The notes under the pieces: model-generated
Told to the model about the DNA's origin: nothing
Database searches by the model: none
What the model saw: the letters and a program-made list of their open reading frames with translations, nothing else
NCBI RefSeq assembly: GCF_004327355.1
Contig: NZ_QJUM01000002.1
Coordinates: forward strand, 62,001 to 126,000
DNA from: Phytopseudomonas dryadis
GTDB lineage: Bacteria; Pseudomonadota; Gammaproteobacteria; Pseudomonadales; Pseudomonadaceae
Length of the DNA: 64,000 nucleotides
Direction: 5' to 3'
Position numbers and translations under genes: made by a program
Shown: positions 59,902 through 64,000 of the stretch, piece after piece
How positions within the stretch are numbered: position 1 is the first letter of the stretch
Layout: each line of letters begins with the position of its first letter

Positions 59902-61581
59902 TCACTCGACCTTGGTGGCGCCCGACTCGGCACGGGAGTCGGCAGTTTGCAGACTTTGCGCCAGTTCCACCAGTTGTACGAACTCGCCACGCAGGCCGAA
60001 GCGATCCTCGCCACGGCTGGCACGGGCCAGCGCAGCGGTGGCGTTCCAATCGAAAGCACCGGTGTAGCGAGCACCGCTCAACTGCTGGGCGAAGGCGGCC
60101 ACCGCCGCGGCGAAGCGCAGATCCTCGCTGGCCTGCTCGATCCCCGGCACGCTCGCCGGCGCCGTCACCGGAACTTCCAGCAAGCGGCTCCGGTTCTGCT
60201 CCGGCGCCTTGTAACGCACGCGCAGCCAGGCCAGTTCGTCGTGCCGGGCGCCAGCGTCCGGCGCGGCCTGGTAGCGCAACGGCTCCAGCCAGCCGCGGTT
60301 GCCAGTGGGCACGATTTCATACAAGGCCGTGACGCTGTGCCCGGCACCGATCTCCCCGGCATCGACCTTGTCATTGCTGAAGTCCTCGCGCTGCAAGGCG
60401 CGGTTCTCATACCCCAGCAGTCGGTACTCGCTGACCCGGGCGGGATTGAACTCGACCTGGATCTTCACGTCGCGGGCGACGGTGGCCAGGGTCGAACTGA
60501 GCTGATCGACCAGCACCTTGCGCGCCTCGCGCAGGTTATCGATATAGGCGTAGTTGCCGTCGCCGGCGTCGGCCAGTTGCTCCATCAGGCGCTCGTTGTA
60601 GTTGCCGCTGGCGAAACCGAGGGTGGTCAGCGAGATACCGCTCTTGCGCTTCTCGGCGGCCAGCGCCTTGAGGCTCTCGAAGTCGCTGATACCGACATTG
60701 AAATCACCGTCGGTGGCCAGCAGGATGCGGTTGATGCCCTTGTCGATGAAGCCTTTCTGCGCCTGCTGATAGGCGAGCTGGATACCCGACTCCCCGGCCG
60801 TGGCGCCACCGGCGCGCAGTTGTTCGATGGCCGCGCGGATGGTGGCCTTTTCCGAGCCCGGCGTGGGCTCCAGCACCACGCGGGAGGCGCCGGCATAGAC
60901 CACCAGGGACACCTTGTCCTCGGCCCGCAACTGATCGACCAGCAGCTTCAGGGTGCTCTGCACCAGAGGCAGTCCCTCGCGTCGATCCATGGAGCCGGAA
61001 ACGTCCACCAGGAACACCAGGTTGGCCGGCGGCAACGCCTCGACCTGCATGTCCGAGGCCTTGATCGCGATGCGCAGCAGCCGGCTCTGGGGGTTCCACG
61101 GCGTCACCGCCAGTTCGGTACCGACCCCGAACGGCGCGTCCCCGCTGGGCAAGGGATAGGCATAGGGAAAATAGTTGACCAGCTCCTCCAGACGCACCGC
61201 CTCGGCTGGCGGCAACTGGCCCTGGTTGAGAAAGCGCCGCACGTTGGCATAGCTGCCGGTATCGACATCGATGCTGAAGGTCGATACCGGTGTCTCGGCG
61301 ACGGCATGCACCGGGTTACTGGGCAGTCGCTGATACTGCTCGCGGTTTTCCTGCGGATAGGGTGCCAGCAGATGGTCGCCAGCAGCAGGCGCCATGCGGG
61401 TCATCATCCGCGTGCCCATGACGGGCGCCGGCGCTTCGGCCATGAGTTCGGCCACCGGGGCCGCGTCGGGCGCTTCCGCCCGGGGCCTGGCCGACTCGCT
61501 CTGGGTGGCGTTGCAGGCAGCGAGCAGCATTGCCAGGCTGCCAGTGAAACCGAGTAACAGGGTTTGGGAAGTCATCTTCAT
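59902..61581 (-). CDS. VWA-domain lipoprotein (YfbK-like)
   Basis: The 559-residue protein is a predicted lipoprotein (LLAAC, Cys23) with a VWA N-terminal domain (residues about 75-175: TPVSTFSIDVDTGSYANVRR), a von Willebrand A domain with the MIDAS motif Asp193-x-Ser195-x-Ser197 (LVFLVDVSGSMDRR), and a DUF3520-type C-terminus (FALREDF-type, ending SRGEDRFGLRGEFVQLVELAQSL). YfbK-like proteins are of unknown role, perhaps metal-dependent adhesion or complex assembly. It heads the sigma/anti-sigma operon. The ATG at 61581 follows GGAGATGCACC. Confidence 0.92.
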   Translation of the reverse strand: MKMTSQTLLLGFTGSLAMLLAACNATQSESARPRAEAPDAAPVAELMAEAPAPVMGTRMMTRMAPAAGDHLLAPYPQENREQYQRLPSNPVHAVAETPVSTFSIDVDTGSYANVRRFLNQGQLPPAEAVRLEELVNYFPYAYPLPSGDAPFGVGTELAVTPWNPQSRLLRIAIKASDMQVEALPPANLVFLVDVSGSMDRREGLPLVQSTLKLLVDQLRAEDKVSLVVYAGASRVVLEPTPGSEKATIRAAIEQLRAGGATAGESGIQLAYQQAQKGFIDKGINRILLATDGDFNVGISDFESLKALAAEKRKSGISLTTLGFASGNYNERLMEQLADAGDGNYAYIDNLREARKVLVDQLSSTLATVARDVKIQVEFNPARVSEYRLLGYENRALQREDFSNDKVDAGEIGAGHSVTALYEIVPTGNRGWLEPLRYQAAPDAGARHDELAWLRVRYKAPEQNRSRLLEVPVTAPASVPGIEQASEDLRFAAAVAAFAQQLSGARYTGAFDWNATAALARASRGEDRFGLRGEFVQLVELAQSLQTADSRAESGATKVE

Positions 61582-61671
61582 GGTGCATCTCCTGGGTCGA
61601 AAAACCGCTTCGACCAATAGACGCCGCGCCACGATCATTCGGGTTAGGCGCGGCGAAAATAATCGGCCTGG

Positions 61672-63108
61672 CTAAACGGTCGCCGACTCCTGGCACAACT
61701 GGTTGGCCAGCATGCCCAGGGTCATCAGGGCCCGTTCCGCTTCACGGTTCCAAGGAATGCCACAGTTCAATCGCACGCAGTGGTTGAACTGCTCGGTATT
61801 ACTGAAGATCAGCCCTGGCGCGATGCTGATGCCCTGCTGCAAGGCGCTGACGTGCAGATCCTTGGTGTTGATCCGCGCCGGCAGGCTGACCCAGAGGATG
61901 AAGCCGCCATTGGGCCGGGTGATCTGCGTACCCTCCGGAAAATACTGCTGTACCGCCAGTTGGAAGGCACTGAGGTTCTTGCGGTACTCCTGGCGAATGT
62001 AGCGCAGGTGGCGGTCGTAGCCGCCATTCTCCAGGTAGGCGGCGACGCCCATCTGGGTCACGCTGCAGGCCGAATGGGTGGTGAATATCTGCAGGCGCTG
62101 GATCTCGTCCTGATGCTTGCCGGCCACGATCCAGCCGATGCGCACGCCCGGTGACAGGGTCTTGGAAAAGCTCGAGCAGTACACCACCCGACCTTCGCGA
62201 TCACTGGCCTTGAGCGCCTTGGTACGGCCCTGCTCGAACATCAGCTCACCGTAGATATCGTCTTCGACGATGTTGATGTCGAAATCGCTGGCCAGGCGCA
62301 GCAACTGCCTCTGCCGGGCCTCGGGAATGGTGCCGCCCAGCGGATTGCTCAGGCGCGCGGTCAGCACCAGGGCCTTGATCGGCCACTGGCTGGCGGCCAG
62401 TTGCAGGGCTTCGACGCTGATGCCGGTCGTCGGATCACTGGGAATCTCGATGACCTTCAGGCCGAGCAGATCGGCCAGTTGCAGCAGACCATAATAGGTC
62501 GGCGATTCCGTGGCGATCAGATCGCCCGGCCGGGTCAGTACCCGCAGGGACATCTGCAACGCATCCACGCAGCCGTGGGTGATCACCACTTCCGACGGGT
62601 CGACCACCACGCCGGCATCGCGCATGCGGATGGCCACCTGCCGCCGCAGGGGCTCGAAACCCGGGCTGAACATGTAACTGAACGCCCGCGGGCTCTGGAA
62701 ACGGGTGACCTTGGCCAGTTGCTGATGCAGCGCCCGCACCGGCAGGTAATCGACGTGGGGCACGGCGGCGCCCAGGGGGAACACGCCCTCGCGGCGCGAC
62801 TCGCTGAGTACCTGGTTGATGATGCTGCTGCGCGTCACCAGGCCGGGGCGCTCGACCCGGGCGATATCCGGGGTGGGCGCGGTCAATGCCGGGGTCTGGT
62901 GCACGTAGAAGCCGGATTGCGGCCGGGCGCGGATCAGCCCCATGTCTTCCAGATTGGCATAGGCCTGCAACACCGTGGCGTGACTCACGCTGAGCTGCGC
63001 GCTCATCTTGCGCACGGATGGCACGCGCTCGCCAGGCTGATAGACGCCGCGGCGGATGTCTTCCGCCAATTGTTGAGCGATGCGTTGGTAGAGCAACAGA
63101 TTGGTCAT
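61672..63108 (-). CDS. MocR-type (GntR + aminotransferase) transcriptional regulator
   Basis: The 478-residue protein joins an N-terminal GntR winged helix (RIAQQLAEDIRRGVYQPGERVPSVRKMSAQLSVSHATVLQAYANLE) to a class I aminotransferase-like domain, with the PLP lysine in SSFSKTLSPGVRIGW and IVEDDIYGEL. MocR regulators use PLP or amino acids as effectors and often regulate adjacent genes. None of the neighbours is obviously a metabolic target. It starts MTNLLLYQRI at 63108. Confidence 0.92.
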   Translation of the reverse strand: MTNLLLYQRIAQQLAEDIRRGVYQPGERVPSVRKMSAQLSVSHATVLQAYANLEDMGLIRARPQSGFYVHQTPALTAPTPDIARVERPGLVTRSSIINQVLSESRREGVFPLGAAVPHVDYLPVRALHQQLAKVTRFQSPRAFSYMFSPGFEPLRRQVAIRMRDAGVVVDPSEVVITHGCVDALQMSLRVLTRPGDLIATESPTYYGLLQLADLLGLKVIEIPSDPTTGISVEALQLAASQWPIKALVLTARLSNPLGGTIPEARQRQLLRLASDFDINIVEDDIYGELMFEQGRTKALKASDREGRVVYCSSFSKTLSPGVRIGWIVAGKHQDEIQRLQIFTTHSACSVTQMGVAAYLENGGYDRHLRYIRQEYRKNLSAFQLAVQQYFPEGTQITRPNGGFILWVSLPARINTKDLHVSALQQGISIAPGLIFSNTEQFNHCVRLNCGIPWNREAERALMTLGMLANQLCQESATV

Positions 63109-63317
63109 ATCAGCCTCCACAGGGTACTGAACCATAACAGTAGCTCAACAAAATGTTTCTGTACGGGTACAGTCGCACGCATTGTCAGCGATACAGCCCT
63201 CCACGGGTCACAGACAGTCGCAATGCCGGCACGCTAGCGATCCGGGAATGAAAATGGCCGGGAGAAATCCTTGACGTCGCGACGGCCCGAAGGGGACCAC
63301 CAGGGATGGCAGGCCAT

Positions 63318-63350
63318 AAAAAAACCCCGACCGGAACAGGTACGGGGTCG
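63318..63350 (-). terminator. Terminator of the OmpA-family gene
   Basis: On the minus strand GACCCCGTACC and GGTCGGGGT form an imperfect stem with a TGTTCC loop, followed by seven T, 18 bases after the stop at 63368. Confidence 0.85.
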
Positions 63351-63367
63351 TTCGAGCGAGCTGGCGA

Positions 63368-64000
63368 CTAGCGCGTGGCGCCCAGGCGGCCCTGCTCGTC
63401 GGAGAACAGGATCTCGACGCGGCGGTTCTGCGCCCGGCCCTTGGCCGAGGCGTTCTCCGCCACCGGGAAATCTTCGCCATACCCCTGAACCCCGACGCGC
63501 CTGGCCTCGACGCCGAGGTCGATCAAGGCGTCGGCAACCGTCTGTGCACGGGCCTGGGACAGTTGCAGGTTTTCCTGGCGATTGCCGCTGCTGTCGCTGT
63601 AACCCTCGATGCGCACGATGCGCCGCGGATTCAGTTGCAGGAACTGCGCGACCTTGAGCACCGTGCGATTGGCCGAGGCCTTGAGGTCGGCCTCGCCCGC
63701 ATCGAACAGCACATCGCCCAGGGTCATCACCAGGCCCCGCTCGGTCTGCGCCGTGGCCAGACTGACGATCTGCTCCTCCAGCCAACTGTTCTGCTCCTGC
63801 ACGCTGAGCAGCTTGGCCTCACGCAGCGCCAGCTGCAGGCGCTGCAGCTCCAGTTGCAGCTTGGCGGCGCGTTCCTGGTTGAGCGCGAGCAGGCTGTGCT
63901 CGCGGGCGATTTCGCTGTAACGCTGGCTCAGGTAGGCATAGTGGGCCACGTCATCGCCACTGCCCCAGTACCCGGACAGGCGCTCGGCCCGCGCCAGGGA
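63368..64000 (-). CDS. OmpA-family outer-membrane protein (partial, N-terminus off the right edge)
   Basis: The frame is open to base 64000 and no start lies inside the window, so the N-terminus (probably a DUF4398-like lipoprotein part) is missing. The visible 210 residues give a long coiled-coil stretch (REHSLLALNQERAAKLQLELQRLQLALREAK) and then a complete OmpA/MotB C-terminal peptidoglycan-binding domain (LGDVLFDAGEADLKASANR, IEGYSDSSGNRQ-type, LSQARAQTVADAL, NRRVEILFS with the conserved NxxLSxxR and Arg/Asp ligands). It anchors the outer membrane to peptidoglycan. The family often has a lipoprotein signal. Confidence 0.9.
   Translation of the reverse strand, partial: SLARAERLSGYWGSGDDVAHYAYLSQRYSEIAREHSLLALNQERAAKLQLELQRLQLALREAKLLSVQEQNSWLEEQIVSLATAQTERGLVMTLGDVLFDAGEADLKASANRTVLKVAQFLQLNPRRIVRIEGYSDSSGNRQENLQLSQARAQTVADALIDLGVEARRVGVQGYGEDFPVAENASAKGRAQNRRVEILFSDEQGRLGATR

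Overview
The window is a 64 kb piece of a high-GC gammaproteobacterial chromosome, almost certainly Pseudomonas in the broad sense. Signs are a SagS-type hybrid kinase, EarP, a class II DAHP synthase, thiopurine methyltransferase, REP sequences of the GTAGGAGC type, and a gene order that, from memory, matches P. aeruginosa blocks around PA2811-PA2817, PA2822-PA2832, PA2840-PA2843 and PA2895-PA2898. Locus-number comparisons are recalled, not computed. There is no prophage, integrase, CRISPR array or rRNA.

Left core block (1-10946): the N-terminal part of earP, an intact yefM-yoeB toxin-antitoxin pair with a recognisable operator, tRNA-Ser(GGA), a crotonase-fold protein, a 157 bp MITE-like element, a PlsC-family acyltransferase, a CorA-family transporter, a two-gene ABC exporter, a glutathione transferase, fadE and a small conserved gene.

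Accessory block (about 10950-29520): this lies between two genes I remember as neighbours in P. aeruginosa. It has two opposed gene sets. The plus-strand set is oxidoreductase, O-methyltransferase and three Tat-signal proteins (dienelactone hydrolase, ceramidase-like hydrolase, Ig-like-domain esterase), with a LysR gene divergent from it. The minus-strand set is a tripartite RND pump, a second esterase, a DUF3500 protein and a HupE/UreJ-family membrane protein. A BaeSR-like two-component system is divergent from the pump. The two esterase genes share an 824 bp nearly identical segment in inverted orientation around the DUF3500-HupE pair. Recombination between the arms would flip that pair from the end of one operon to the end of the other. 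This is the most interesting feature of the window.

Middle core block (29540-42106): a conserved membrane-anchored protein, two identical tRNA-Glu/tRNA-Gly pairs with a textbook promoter and terminator, a free-methionine-sulfoxide reductase with a DUF815 ATPase, sagS, glutathione peroxidase, msrB, an AlaA-type aminotransferase, htpX, tpm, a DODA-type dioxygenase and pabB. Several of these repair or respond to oxidative and protein damage.

Right block (42294-64000): the wreckage of two MalT-type LuxR regulators joined by deletion, deaD, a spermidine-synthase-fold protein, class II DAHP synthase, a CBS-domain histidine kinase with a tandem-receiver partner, eutBC behind a good sigma-54 promoter, a DUF2897 membrane peptide, a CPBP protease, a TetR regulator, a lipoprotein, an operon of VWA lipoprotein, ECF sigma factor and anti-sigma factor, a MocR-type regulator and the C-terminal part of an OmpA-family protein.
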